This document shows, piece by piece, positions 56,231 to 64,000 of a stretch of DNA of 64,000 bases. Source of the stretch: Streptomyces sp. MJM8645. GTDB lineage: Bacteria; Actinomycetota; Actinomycetes; Streptomycetales; Streptomycetaceae. The notes under the pieces were generated by a model, which saw only the letters and a list, made by a program, of their open reading frames with translations, made no database searches and was not told where the DNA came from. The first letter of the stretch is position 1. Every line of letters begins with the position of its first letter. The position numbers and the translations under genes are program-made. The stretch spans positions 5,400,501 to 5,464,500 of the forward strand of contig NZ_LJJF01000001.1 of the NCBI RefSeq assembly GCF_001625365.1. The letters are read 5' to 3'.

Positions 56231-56671
56231 ATGGGACAGGTGCAGGCCACCACCGAGCGGGACTACGACGCCGCCCCCGAGCGGGTGTACGAGGCGCTGG
56301 CCGACTACCAGGTGACCCGCCCGAAGCTGCTGCCCCCGCAGTACAGCGAGTACGAGGTCCGGGTCGGCGGCACCGGCGCCGGCACCCAGGTGCACTGGAA
56401 GCTGCAGGCCACCGAGAAGCGCGTGCGGGACTGCCTGTTCACCGTCTCGGCGCCCTCGCCCGACCAACTGGTGGAGAAGGACGCCAACTCCAGCATGGTG
56501 ATCACCTGGACCGTCTCGGCGGCCGGCGAGGGCCGGTCGAAGGTCACCGTCTCGGCCACCTGGCAGGGCGCGAGCGGCATCGGCGGCTTCTTCGAGCGCA
56601 CCTTCGCCCCGAAGGGCCTGAACCGGATCCACGACCAGGTGCTGGCCAACCTGGCCGCCGAGGTCCGCTGA
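56231..56671 (+). CDS. SRPBCC-family (START-like) protein
   Basis: A 146-residue polyketide-cyclase/START-fold protein with a hydrophobic ligand cavity. ATTERDYDAAPERVYEALADYQVTRPKLLP is the typical first strand and helix pair, WKLQATEKRVRDCLFTVS and STVTWT-like strands follow, and SGIGGFFERTFAPKGLNRIHDQVLANLAAEV is the long C-terminal helix (GFFER hallmark). GAGGAG precedes the ATG. The ligand is unknown; it stands alone between a kinase gene and the polysaccharide cluster. Confidence 0.8.
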   Translation: MGQVQATTERDYDAAPERVYEALADYQVTRPKLLPPQYSEYEVRVGGTGAGTQVHWKLQATEKRVRDCLFTVSAPSPDQLVEKDANSSMVITWTVSAAGEGRSKVTVSATWQGASGIGGFFERTFAPKGLNRIHDQVLANLAAEVR

Positions 56672-56680
56672 GTCCGCGGA

Positions 56681-56723
56681 GTTCACCGAGTTTACCGGGT
56701 TCACCGGGTTCACCGGGTTCACC
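56681..56723. repeat. 9-bp tandem repeat GTTCACCGG, nearly five copies
   Basis: GTTCACCGA, GTTTACCGG, GTTCACCGG, GTTCACCGG and a final GTTCACC follow one another exactly from 10 bp after the SRPBCC stop. A 12-bp palindrome TTTCCGCGGAAA (56724-56735) comes immediately after. The unit resembles a PHO-box heptamer, but the 9-bp period does not fit PhoP. Confidence 0.8.
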
Positions 56724-56753
56724 TTTCCGCGGAAATTCGCCCGGGAATTCGAG

Positions 56754-56801
56754 CGGCCCGTCCACCCGTACGAGCGGAAAGCCGTACGGGTGGACGGCCC
56801 G
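56754..56801 (+). terminator. Terminator of the SRPBCC gene
   Basis: A 19-bp stem with one mismatch joins CGGCCCGTCCACCCGTACG (56754-56772) to CGTACGGGTGGACGGCCCG (56783-56801) around a 10-nt loop. Confidence 0.8.
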
Positions 56802-56858
56802 CCACCTGCGGGTGACGAGGGCCGCCCGGCGCGGGGGAGCCACCCTAGGCTCGCCGCC

Positions 56859-58019
56859 GTGCATATGACGATCCTTCACATTTCACAGCCCGTGGACGGC
56901 GGAGTCGCCCGCGTCGTCGCCGATCTGGTCCGGGGGCAGCGCGAGGCCGGTCACCGGGTGCTGGTCGCCTGCCCGGGCGGCGGCCGGCTGGCCGAGGAGG
57001 CCGCCGCCGTGGGCGCGCTGGTCCATGACTGGCCCGCCGGGCGCTCGCCGGGCCCGGGCACCGCCGCCGAGGCGTGGCGGCTGCGCCGGATCGTCCGGGC
57101 GGCCGCGCCCGACGTGGTCCACCTGCACAGCGCCAAGGCCGGGCTGGCCGGCCGGCTGGCGGTACGCGGCGCGGTGCCGACCGTCTTCCAGCCGCACGCC
57201 TGGTCCTTCGCCGCCGTCGAGGGCCCGCTGGCCACCGCCACCCTGCACTGGGAGCGCTTCGCGAGCCGCTGGGCGCACCGCCTGCTCTGTGTCAGCGTCC
57301 AGGAGCGGGCCGACGGCGTCGCCGCCGGGGTGAGCGCGGACTGGGCGGTGGTGCCCAACGGCGTGGACGTCCGCCACTACGCACCCGCCGACCGCCGGGC
57401 GGCCCGGATCGCGCTGGGCCTGGACCTGGACGCGCCGCTCGCGGTCTGCGTCGGCCGGCTGTGCCGGCAGAAGGGGCAGGACGTGCTGCTGGCGGCCTGG
57501 CCGGAGGTGCTGCGGGCGGTGCCGCAGGCCCGGCTGGCGCTGGTGGGCGGCGGCCCCGAGGAGAACCGGCTGGCGGATCTGGTCCGGGAGTCGGCCGAGC
57601 CGTCCCGGGTCCGGCTGGTCGGGGACGTGCCGGATCCGAGGCCGTGGCTGGCGGCGGCCGACCTGGTGGTGCTGCCCTCGCGCTGGGAGGGCATGGCGCT
57701 GGCCCCGCTGGAGGCGATGGCGGTGGCCCGTCCGGTGCTGCTGACCGACGTGCCGGGCGCCCGGGAGTGCCTGCCCCAGGCCGAGCGGGAGCGGGCGGTG
57801 GTGCCGCCCGAGGACGTGACCGCGCTCGCCACCCGAATGGCGGAAGCGCTGTCCGATTCGATCGAGTGTGAGCGGCGCGGGGCGCGGCTGCGCGATCACG
57901 TGGTTGCCCGGCATGACGTCCGCACGGTGGTCGAACAGGTGGACGCGCTGTACCGCCATCTGCTGGGTGCCGGTCCGGCGGCCGGGCGGCGCCGGGCCCG
58001 TGTCCCAGAGCGGATCTGA
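56859..58019 (+). CDS. Family 4 glycosyltransferase
   Basis: A 386-residue GT-B enzyme, probably adding a sugar to a lipid-linked exopolysaccharide intermediate at the cytoplasmic face. HISQPVDGGVARVVADLVRGQREAGH is the acceptor-side glycine-rich start. The donor domain has AVCVGRLCRQKGQDVLLAAW, ALVGGGPEENRL, and the nucleotide-sugar motif VLPSRWEGMALAPLEAMAVARPVL (E-x7-E: EGMALAPLE). GTG at 56859 is preferred because a TAGGCT -10 ends 7 nt before it (leaderless); ATG at 56865 is the alternative. It is followed by a 378-bp gap before the next cluster gene. Confidence 0.87.
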   Translation: MHMTILHISQPVDGGVARVVADLVRGQREAGHRVLVACPGGGRLAEEAAAVGALVHDWPAGRSPGPGTAAEAWRLRRIVRAAAPDVVHLHSAKAGLAGRLAVRGAVPTVFQPHAWSFAAVEGPLATATLHWERFASRWAHRLLCVSVQERADGVAAGVSADWAVVPNGVDVRHYAPADRRAARIALGLDLDAPLAVCVGRLCRQKGQDVLLAAWPEVLRAVPQARLALVGGGPEENRLADLVRESAEPSRVRLVGDVPDPRPWLAAADLVVLPSRWEGMALAPLEAMAVARPVLLTDVPGARECLPQAERERAVVPPEDVTALATRMAEALSDSIECERRGARLRDHVVARHDVRTVVEQVDALYRHLLGAGPAAGRRRARVPERI

Positions 58020-58096
58020 TCGTTTCACATGCCGTGAATGCCCGCCGATCCGGCGCCGTCGTATTCGCACCCTCAACCGGATAGGGACGAGGCGTC

Positions 58097-58184
58097 AAAT
58101 CCGAAATACCTATTAATGGGCGGCTGGAATGAAACGGCAAGTCAACTTCCAGCCTGCGCAGCCCGGTTATGTATTGTCGGATTT
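58097..58184 (+). promoter_or_regulatory. AT-rich foldback element upstream of the exopolysaccharide operon
   Basis: Two nested inverted repeats: AAATCCGA (58097-58104) with TCGGATTT (58177-58184), reinforced by TAC/GTA inside, and GGCTGGAA (58122-58129) with TTCCAGCC (58147-58154). The surrounding 58020-58240 is markedly richer in A/T than the genes. It lies about 215 bp upstream of the phosphoglycosyltransferase ATG, so it may be a structured 5' leader or an operator region. It matches no riboswitch class I recognise. No gene is seen in 58020-58397. Confidence 0.5.
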
Positions 58185-58397
58185 CGCCTGCTTCGTTTCG
58201 ATTTCACGCCGGGAATTCGCGACTGAGCCCTTCATGGCCGCGCCCCGCGCGGCCGGGCCCGGTGCGAGAGGACCGAAAGCCGCCAGCGGTAGCAGGTGCT
58301 GTCAGGACCGCGCCCACCGGGCCGGGACGGCCGCTCCGCGCCATCCGGTGCCGGGGCGCCGTCACCCCGGGCACACAGCAGGGGAGTTCGTGCGCTG

Positions 58398-59921
58398 ATG
58401 ACCATTGACCACGACAGCGTGCCGCGAGCGGGTCGGTCCCTGTCCGGCCCCCGGCGGCCCGGCACCGGGCTGCTCGACCGTCCGGCCGGATCCGCCCGGA
58501 CCCGGACGGTGCCGCCGCCCCGCCGGCCCCGCGGGGCGGTCCGTTCCCGGCTCGCCCTGCCGCTCGCGCTGGTCCAGGTCGACGCGATCGCGCTGTGCAC
58601 CGCCACCGGCCTCGCCAACCGGGCCGTCGACCCGGCCGTCCCGCTCGCGCCGTTGCTCGGTGCCGCCGCCGTCCTGCCCCTGCTGCTCGTGCTCAACCTG
58701 GTCGGCGGCCTCTACCGCACCCGGCTCACCCTCTCCGTCCTGGACGAACTGCCCGCGCTGGCCGTCCGGGCCGTCGTCGCCACGGCCTTCGCCGTCACCC
58801 TGGCCGGCTGTCTGGACGGCCGCTGGCCCGACTGCGGCCCGGCCACCCCGGCCCGGCTCACCGTCCTGCTCGGCGTCCAGCTGCTGATCGCCGCCGTCGG
58901 CCGCGCCGTGCTCTACCACCTGGTCCGGCGGATCCGCCGCAGCCGCCCCAACCCCGTCCTGGTGCTCGGCGCCGGCCGGCTCGGCCGCCGGGTCGCCGCC
59001 GCCCTCAGCGAGCGCGGCGAGTACGGGATGCGCCCGGTCGGCTTCCTCGACGCCGACCCGCCGCTGCTCGCCGGCGACACCGACCTGCCCGTCCTCGGCG
59101 GCCGCGAGGTGCTGGAGCGCGAGGTCCGCCGGCACCGGATCCACCACGTGGTCGCCACCGCCGGCGCCGCCGACGAGGCCGAGACCGCCGCCGCCCTGCG
59201 CGACGCCGCCCGGCTCGGCTGCCAGGTCTGGCTGGTGCCCGCGCTGCGCGAGCACGGCTCGCTGCCCGCCGGCCCGCTGGCCGGAGCCGACCACCTGTGG
59301 GGCTTCCCCTGCCTGCGGGTCGGCGGCCCGGCGATGCGCCGCCCCGGCTGGGCCGCCAAGCGCGCCCTGGACGTCACCGCCGCCGGGCTCGGCCTGCTGC
59401 TGCTCGCCCCCGTCCTGGTGCTCTGCGCGCTGGCCGTCCGCTTCGACACCGGCCCCGGCGTGCTCTTCCGCCAGCAGCGCACCGGGCTGGACGGCAAGGT
59501 CTTCACCGTCCTCAAGTTCCGCACCCTGCGCCCGAGCAACGAACACGAGTCGGCGACCCGTTGGAACATCTCCCAGGACCACCGGATGGGCGCCGTCGGC
59601 CGGCTGCTGCGCCGCAGCTCGCTGGACGAGCTGCCGCAGCTGTGGAACGTGCTGTGCGGCGACATGAGCCTGGTCGGCCCGCGCCCGGAACGCCCCTACT
59701 TCGTCATGCGGTTCGGCCAGGCCTACCCCGAGTACGCCGACCGCCACCGCGTCCCGGTCGGCCTGACCGGCCTCGCCCAGGTCAACGGGCTGCGCGGGGA
59801 CACCTCGATCGAGGACCGGGCCCGGTTCGACAACCGCTACATCGAGAGCTGGAGCCTCTGGCAGGACGTCAAGATCCTGTGCCGCACCGCGGTCCTGATG
59901 CTCCACCCGGACGGGAGCTGA
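58398..59921 (+). CDS. Polyprenyl-phosphate phosphoglycosyltransferase (WbaP/CpsE-like)
   Basis: The initiating enzyme of exopolysaccharide repeat-unit synthesis: it moves a sugar-1-phosphate from a nucleotide sugar to undecaprenyl phosphate in the membrane. It has 507 residues: a Pro/Arg-rich N-terminus, a group of hydrophobic segments (about 60-175), a CoA-binding-like Rossmann domain (PNPVLVLGAGRLGRRVAAAL), and the C-terminal catalytic domain. The catalytic domain shows KRALDVTAAGLGLLLLAPVL, FRQQRTGLDGKVFTVLKFRT (with the DGK/KFRT motifs), and SSLDELPQLWNVLCGDMSLVGPRP (DE and PRP signatures). The next gene starts 5 nt downstream. Confidence 0.93.
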   Translation: MTIDHDSVPRAGRSLSGPRRPGTGLLDRPAGSARTRTVPPPRRPRGAVRSRLALPLALVQVDAIALCTATGLANRAVDPAVPLAPLLGAAAVLPLLLVLNLVGGLYRTRLTLSVLDELPALAVRAVVATAFAVTLAGCLDGRWPDCGPATPARLTVLLGVQLLIAAVGRAVLYHLVRRIRRSRPNPVLVLGAGRLGRRVAAALSERGEYGMRPVGFLDADPPLLAGDTDLPVLGGREVLEREVRRHRIHHVVATAGAADEAETAAALRDAARLGCQVWLVPALREHGSLPAGPLAGADHLWGFPCLRVGGPAMRRPGWAAKRALDVTAAGLGLLLLAPVLVLCALAVRFDTGPGVLFRQQRTGLDGKVFTVLKFRTLRPSNEHESATRWNISQDHRMGAVGRLLRRSSLDELPQLWNVLCGDMSLVGPRPERPYFVMRFGQAYPEYADRHRVPVGLTGLAQVNGLRGDTSIEDRARFDNRYIESWSLWQDVKILCRTAVLMLHPDGS

Positions 59922-59926
59922 CCCGC

Positions 59927-61240
59927 GTGGCCCTGACCCTTCCCGCCGTCCCCCGGCTCGCGTTACGCAAGGCGCTGCCCGCGCTCGCGGACCGGCCCAG
60001 CCTGCTCGCCGCGGCGACCGTCCTGCTGGTCTGCGTGCCCACCGGCGAGAAGGACGTCGCCGCCGCCGTCCACGTCACCGCCGCCGACGTGGCCTCGCTG
60101 GCCCTGGTCGCGCTCACCGCGCTCAACCTGCTGCGCGGGCGGCTGCCCGCCGTCAGCCGCGCCACCTGCGTGCTGTTCGGCGGCATCGTGGCCGCCGCCG
60201 CCGTCGCCACCGTCGGCTCGATCGACCCGGCCACCAGCCTCACCGGCTTCGTCCGGCTCACCCAGGTGTTCGTCCTGGTGCCGGCCGGGGTGCTCTGCTC
60301 GCTGCGCGACCGCGTCGACCAGCGGCTGGTCCTCGGCTCCTTCGTGCTCGCCGCGCTGATCCAGGGCGTGGTCGGCGCGCACCAGTACCTCACCCGGACC
60401 GGCGCCTCCTACACCGGCCAGCCGATCCGGGCCGTCGGCACCTTCGGCGCCCTCGACATCATGGCGATGTCCACGGTCGTCAGCTACGGGCTGCTCGCCG
60501 CCCTGGCCCTGGCGCTCGCCGAGCGCCGCCCCGGCGGCGACGTCCGGCTGCGCCGCGCCATGTTCGCGGCCGCCGCCTTCCTGGCCTTCCCGCTCGCCGT
60601 CTCGTTCAGCCGCGGCAGCTGGATCGCCACCGCCGCCGCGGCCACCGTGCTGCTGCTGCGCGCCGACGCCCGGCTCGCCGTCCGCGGCGCCGTCCTCGGC
60701 CTGGCCGGCGCGGTCGTCCTGGTCGGCGGCCTCGGCCTCGGCGCCTCCGGCGTCACCGCGCGGCTCGGCTCGATCGGCTCCGTCTCCGCGGCCCCCGACC
60801 AGTCCGTCTCCGACCGCTACGACCTGTGGTCCACCGCCGGGCGGATCTGGCAGGACCACCCCGTCCACGGCGCCGGCCCCAAGGCCTTCCAGCAACTGCG
60901 TGACAGCCACGCCCCGCTGCGGCTCTCCTCCGGCAGCGACGCCGCCGACTCCACCATCGGCTTCCAGCGCGAACCGCTGCTCTCCCCGCACAACATGTAC
61001 TTCCTGGTGCTCAGCGAGCAGGGTCTGATCGGCATCGTCGCCTACGCCGCGCTCTTCCTCGGCCTGCTGCTCGGCTGCCTGCGCCACTCCCGCGGCCCGG
61101 CCCTCGCCGCCCTGGCCCTGCTCACCTGGGTGCTGGTCGACTACCTGTACGCGGACATCGGCGGCACCACCACCGTGCTGACCTCCGTCGTCCTCGGTCT
61201 CGCGGCCCGGGCCTGCGTCGCGGAGGCCGACCCGCGATGA
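59927..61240 (+). CDS. O-antigen ligase / Wzy-like polymerase
   Basis: A 437-residue membrane protein with about ten or more hydrophobic segments and the Wzy_C-type large outer loop: VSFSRGSWIATAAAA, then DRYDLWSTAGRIWQDHPVHGAGPKAFQQLR and LSPHNMYFLVLSEQGLIGIVAY (hallmarks SRGSW, HPVHGAGP and HNMYL-like HNMYF). It probably polymerises or ligates lipid-linked repeat units outside the membrane. The GTG at 59927 comes 5 nt after the previous stop, and the end overlaps the flippase gene by ATGA. Confidence 0.87.
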   Translation: MALTLPAVPRLALRKALPALADRPSLLAAATVLLVCVPTGEKDVAAAVHVTAADVASLALVALTALNLLRGRLPAVSRATCVLFGGIVAAAAVATVGSIDPATSLTGFVRLTQVFVLVPAGVLCSLRDRVDQRLVLGSFVLAALIQGVVGAHQYLTRTGASYTGQPIRAVGTFGALDIMAMSTVVSYGLLAALALALAERRPGGDVRLRRAMFAAAAFLAFPLAVSFSRGSWIATAAAATVLLLRADARLAVRGAVLGLAGAVVLVGGLGLGASGVTARLGSIGSVSAAPDQSVSDRYDLWSTAGRIWQDHPVHGAGPKAFQQLRDSHAPLRLSSGSDAADSTIGFQREPLLSPHNMYFLVLSEQGLIGIVAYAALFLGLLLGCLRHSRGPALAALALLTWVLVDYLYADIGGTTTVLTSVVLGLAARACVAEADPR

Positions 61241-62976
61241 CCACCGACCAGCCGGCCCTCGCCTCCGCCGTGCCCGCCCCGCGCGGCGTCCGCGCCGGCG
61301 GCCGGCCGCCCGGGCCCGATCCGGCCCCCCGGCGCGGCTTCCTCGCCAAGGCCTTCGGCATCACCGCCGTCCTCAGCGCCGCCGGCTCCGGCCTCGGCCT
61401 GCTGCGCGACCTCCTGCTGGCCCGCTACTTCGGCGCCAACCAGGGCACCGACGCCTTCCTGGTCGCCTGGACCGTCCCGGAGACGGCCGCGCCGCTGCTG
61501 ATCGAGGACGCCATGTCCTTCCTCATGGTGCCCGCCTTCGCGCTCGCCCTGGTGCTGCGCGAGGAGGACCCGGACGCCCCCGACCCGGTCCGCCAACTGG
61601 TCCGCGCCACCCTGCCCTGGCTGCTGCTCGCGCTCAGCGGGCTCGCGCTGGCCACCGCCCTCGGTGCCCCGCAGCTGGTCGAGCTGCTCGCCCCCGGCCT
61701 GGCCAACCCCGGCCTCGCCGTCACCTGCACCCGGATCACCGCGATCACCGTGCTGCCGTTCGGCGTGGCCGGCTACCTCGCCGCCGCGCTGCGCGCCCAC
61801 CACTGCTTCACCGCGCCGGCCGGCATCTACGTCGCCTACAACGTCGGCATCCTCGCCGTGCTGCTCGGCTGCCAGTCCTTCCTGGGCGTGCGCTCCGCCG
61901 CCCTCGGCGTCGCGCTCGGCAGCCTGCTGATGGCCGGCCTGCTGGTCGCCCCGTTCCTGCGCCGGCTGCGCCAGGGTGCGGGCCCGGGATCGCACCCGGG
62001 CGCGGGCCGCTCCCGCCGCTCCCGCAAGGCGCTGGTGCTGATGCCGTTCGCCCTGCTGCCGGTGGCCGCGTTCACCCTGACCCGGCAGTCGCAGGTCTTC
62101 GTCGAGCGCTACCTCGGCTCGGCGCTGCCGCCCGGCACCATCTCGCACCTCAACTACGCCGCCAAGGTCTCCCAACTGGCCATGACGGCAGGCATCCTGA
62201 TCTGCACCGTCACCTTCCCGCTGGTCGCCCGGGCGCTGGCGGCCGGGGACCTCACCGCCGCCCGGGACCGGGTCGAGAAGGACCTCGGCCAGGCCGCGGC
62301 GGTCGTCCTGGTCGGCACCGCCTTCCTGATGGCCTGCGCCCCCTCGGTGGTCTCGCTGCTCTTCCAGCGCGGTGCCTTCGGCCCGCGGGATACCGCCGCC
62401 ACCGCCGCCGTCATCCGGGTCTACAGCTTCGGCCTGCCCGCCCAGGCGCTGATCGGCGTGATGATCCGCCCGTACTTCTCGCTGCGCCCGGTGGTCCGCC
62501 GGGCCGACGATCCGGGCACCGAGGACGGCGGCCGCCGGCTGCTGGACTGGTTCCCGGTCGCCGCGATGCTGCTCGGCCTCGGCGTCACCGTCGTGGTCAG
62601 CCTGCTCGCCACCCCCCGCTTCGGCGCACTCGGGCTCGCCGCCGGGAACGCGGCCGGCATCACCGCCGCCGCCGCGCTGCTGCTGCACGGCCTGGTGCTG
62701 CGCGGCATCCCGCTGCGGCTGCGCCGGGTGCTCGGCGGCCACGCCCGGCTGCTGGCCGCCGCCGGTGGCGCCACCGCCCTCGGCGCCGCCGTCGCCGGGC
62801 TGGCCACCGGCCCCCTGCTCTCGACCCTCCTCGGGGGCCTCACCGTGGCGTTGGCCTTCGCCGTCCTCGGCACCGGCCTCGGCGCGCGTGAGGTGCGCGG
62901 TCCGGTCCTCGCCGTGGCCCGGGCCCTGAACCCGCCAACCGTCGCCGATGAAGGGAAGCTTCCCCATGGACAATGA
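61237..62976 (+). CDS. MviN/MurJ-superfamily lipid-linked oligosaccharide flippase
   Basis: A 579-residue MOP-superfamily membrane protein with about 14 hydrophobic segments. FLAKAFGITAVLSAAGSGLGLLRDLLLARYFGANQGTDAFLVAW is the MviN-type start (hallmark LLRDLLLARYFGAN-x-x-TDAF). LMVPAFALAL, HLNYAAKVSQLAMTAGILICTVTFP and FGLPAQALIGVMIRPYFSL also match. Placed in a polysaccharide operon beside a Wzy-like gene, it more likely flips lipid-linked repeat units (Wzx role) than lipid II. It overlaps both neighbours. Confidence 0.87.
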   Translation: MTTDQPALASAVPAPRGVRAGGRPPGPDPAPRRGFLAKAFGITAVLSAAGSGLGLLRDLLLARYFGANQGTDAFLVAWTVPETAAPLLIEDAMSFLMVPAFALALVLREEDPDAPDPVRQLVRATLPWLLLALSGLALATALGAPQLVELLAPGLANPGLAVTCTRITAITVLPFGVAGYLAAALRAHHCFTAPAGIYVAYNVGILAVLLGCQSFLGVRSAALGVALGSLLMAGLLVAPFLRRLRQGAGPGSHPGAGRSRRSRKALVLMPFALLPVAAFTLTRQSQVFVERYLGSALPPGTISHLNYAAKVSQLAMTAGILICTVTFPLVARALAAGDLTAARDRVEKDLGQAAAVVLVGTAFLMACAPSVVSLLFQRGAFGPRDTAATAAVIRVYSFGLPAQALIGVMIRPYFSLRPVVRRADDPGTEDGGRRLLDWFPVAAMLLGLGVTVVVSLLATPRFGALGLAAGNAAGITAAAALLLHGLVLRGIPLRLRRVLGGHARLLAAAGGATALGAAVAGLATGPLLSTLLGGLTVALAFAVLGTGLGAREVRGPVLAVARALNPPTVADEGKLPHGQ

Positions 62977-63880
62977 ACGGGGAACCGTCCGTTCGACCCA
63001 GGCGGGCGTCCGCCGCCAGGCCGTACCGGCCGCAGCCGCACCACGTGGCGACCTCCCGTACACCGACTCCGCCGGACCGAAGGCGCGGCTGTCCAGGAGC
63101 CGCCGCCCGCTCGGCGAACCGTCCGGCCCCGGTTCCTCCTCGCCGTGGATCCTGATGTACCACTCGGTGGCGGTCGAGAAGGAGGACCCGTACCAGCTGA
63201 CCGTCAGCCCCGAGCGGTTCGCCGAGCAGGTCGCCTGGCTGCACCGGCGCGGGCGGCGCGGCGTCTCCGTGCGCGAGCTGATGCGGGCCCGGGCCGCCGG
63301 CCGGGACGACAAACTGGTCGGGCTGAGCTTCGACGACGGCTACGCGGACTTCGCGCGCCACGCCGTGCCGATCCTCCAGGCGTACGGCTTCACCGCCACC
63401 GCGTACGTGGTCGCCGACCTGCTCGGCCGGGACAACGGCTGGGACGCCGAGGGGCCGCGCAAGCAGCTGCTCACCGTCCAGGAGGTCACCGAACTCGCCG
63501 CCGCCGGTTGGGAGATCGGCTCGCACGGCCTCGGCCACCAGGCGCTGCCCGGCCTGCCGGCCGACGTCCTGGCGGTGCAGACCCGGGAGAGCCGGCGCCT
63601 CCTGGAAGAGGTGGTCGGCGGCCCGGTCACCGGCTTCTGCTACCCGTACGGCGCCGTCGACCTGCCCGCCACCGAGGCCGTGCGCGACGCCGGCTACGAC
63701 TACGCCTGCGCCATCGCGCACTCCCCGCTCACCGGCCGCTTCGCGCTGCCCCGCTGCTACGTCGGCGACCGCGACGGCGCCTGGCGGCTGCGCGCCAAAC
63801 GCGGCCGGCAGCGGCTGCGCGACACCGTCACCGAGCTGCGCCGAAGCCCCCTGGTCGCCCGGCGGGGGGCCCGGCCGTGA
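62966..63880 (+). CDS. Polysaccharide deacetylase (NodB homology, CE4)
   Basis: A 304-residue carbohydrate esterase-4 enzyme. After a disordered 50-residue Arg/Ala-rich N-terminus come WILMYHSVAVEKEDPYQL, the metal motif LSFDDGYADFARHAVPIL (catalytic Asp plus metal Asp), EIGSHGLGHQALPGL with the two metal histidines, and CYPYGAVDLPATEAVRDAGYDYA. No signal peptide is evident, so it may act in the cytosol on the nascent glycan or be anchored otherwise. The ATG at 62966 is preferred for the AAGGGAAG ahead of it; ATG 62948 is the alternative. It overlaps the flippase gene by 11 nt. Confidence 0.87.
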   Translation: MDNERGTVRSTQAGVRRQAVPAAAAPRGDLPYTDSAGPKARLSRSRRPLGEPSGPGSSSPWILMYHSVAVEKEDPYQLTVSPERFAEQVAWLHRRGRRGVSVRELMRARAAGRDDKLVGLSFDDGYADFARHAVPILQAYGFTATAYVVADLLGRDNGWDAEGPRKQLLTVQEVTELAAAGWEIGSHGLGHQALPGLPADVLAVQTRESRRLLEEVVGGPVTGFCYPYGAVDLPATEAVRDAGYDYACAIAHSPLTGRFALPRCYVGDRDGAWRLRAKRGRQRLRDTVTELRRSPLVARRGARP

Positions 63881-64000
63881 GGGTTCTGCACATCGTCACC
63901 GGCCTCGCCTCGGGCGGCGCCGAGCGCCAACTCCAGTTGCTGCTGCGGCACTTGCCCGCACACCAGCAGTGCGAGGTGGTCGCACTGACCAACCCCGGCA
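63877..64000 (+). CDS. Glycosyltransferase, N-terminal fragment cut by window end
   Basis: The GTG at 63877 overlaps the deacetylase stop (GTGA). The 41 visible codons, VRVLHIVTGLASGGAERQLQ then LLLRHLPAHQQCEVVALTNPG, are the classic N-terminus of family 4 glycosyltransferases (HIVTGLASGGAERQL). It is the next gene of the exopolysaccharide operon. The donor domain lies beyond the window. Confidence 0.85.
   Translation, partial: MRVLHIVTGLASGGAERQLQLLLRHLPAHQQCEVVALTNPG

Noticed and set aside
56681..56723. PHO box (PhoP direct repeats)
   Set aside because: The GTTCACC heptamer is present, but the period is 9 bp rather than 11, and it lies after a gene that ends in a terminator.
58097..58184. 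Cyclic di-GMP riboswitch ahead of the exopolysaccharide genes
   Set aside because: The conserved GEMM core elements (tetraloop and receptor, GGACGCAAAG-like segment) are not found in the foldback.
1..64000. tRNA or rRNA genes
   Set aside because: I looked for T-loop (GGTTCRAATCC-like) and rRNA signatures while reading both strands and saw none; a tRNAscan run would settle it.

Overview
The window is high-GC DNA (strong G/C bias at third codon positions, many GTG and TTG starts, GTGA/ATGA stop-start overlaps, leaderless-looking promoters) and reads as chromosomal sequence of a streptomycete (Streptomyces or a close relative such as Kitasatospora). Supporting markers are GlnII glutamine synthetase behind GlnR-type half-sites, an SCO1860-like LAxTG cell-wall protein, a cobalamin gene cluster behind a cobalamin riboswitch, and the crotonyl-CoA carboxylase/reductase pathway beside pssA-psd. 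No rRNA, tRNA, CRISPR or prophage was seen.

Region 1 (1-10.4 kb): a WXG100-like fragment and an unknown gene, then a probable organophosphonate island. A six-gene minus-strand unit (solute-binding lipoprotein, two permeases, ATPase, HAD hydrolase, SMR transporter) is divergent from a HutC/GntR regulator. Next comes a single protein fusing a GBBH/TauD-type Fe(II)/2-oxoglutarate oxygenase (PhnY/TmpA-like) to a PhnZ/TmpB-type HD oxygenase. A matching palindrome lies upstream of both transport and catabolic units. A class V aminotransferase follows as its own unit.

Region 2 (10.5-28 kb): amidohydrolase, ung, LAxTG protein, glnII, a Cys-codon leader peptide in front of an SsuD-like monooxygenase, HAD-like and MOSC proteins, and a detached cobalamin pair (cobC plus a CbiG protein ending in a truncated CobJ-like domain). 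After these come a secreted phosphatase-like protein with MFS and TolB-like neighbours, a MarR/EamA/DUF1330 locus with duplicated operators, a four-CxxC protein, and a Phd/RelE-like toxin-antitoxin pair.

Region 3 (28-40 kb): cobB-cobO-chlID-cobQ-cbiB, tightly overlapped and led by a cobalamin riboswitch. Then an alpha/beta hydrolase, an unknown 499-residue protein, a 178-bp MITE-like element, and pssA-psd (phosphatidylethanolamine synthesis).

Region 4 (40.7-50.3 kb): the ethylmalonyl-CoA pathway in order ccr-ecm-mcl-mch-mcd, with a TetR regulator and a tandem-duplicated 3-hydroxyacyl-CoA dehydrogenase. Ecm needs adenosylcobalamin, which the region 3 genes help make. A palindrome sits exactly between the predicted -35 and -10 of ccr.

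Region 5 (50.8-64 kb): a glutamine-synthetase-like enzyme paired with a FluG-type amidohydrolase, a secreted subtilisin-like protease behind a 14-bp palindrome, a HipA-family kinase, an SRPBCC protein, and an exopolysaccharide cluster (glycosyltransferase, phosphoglycosyltransferase, Wzy-like polymerase, MviN-like flippase, polysaccharide deacetylase, second glycosyltransferase cut by the window end).
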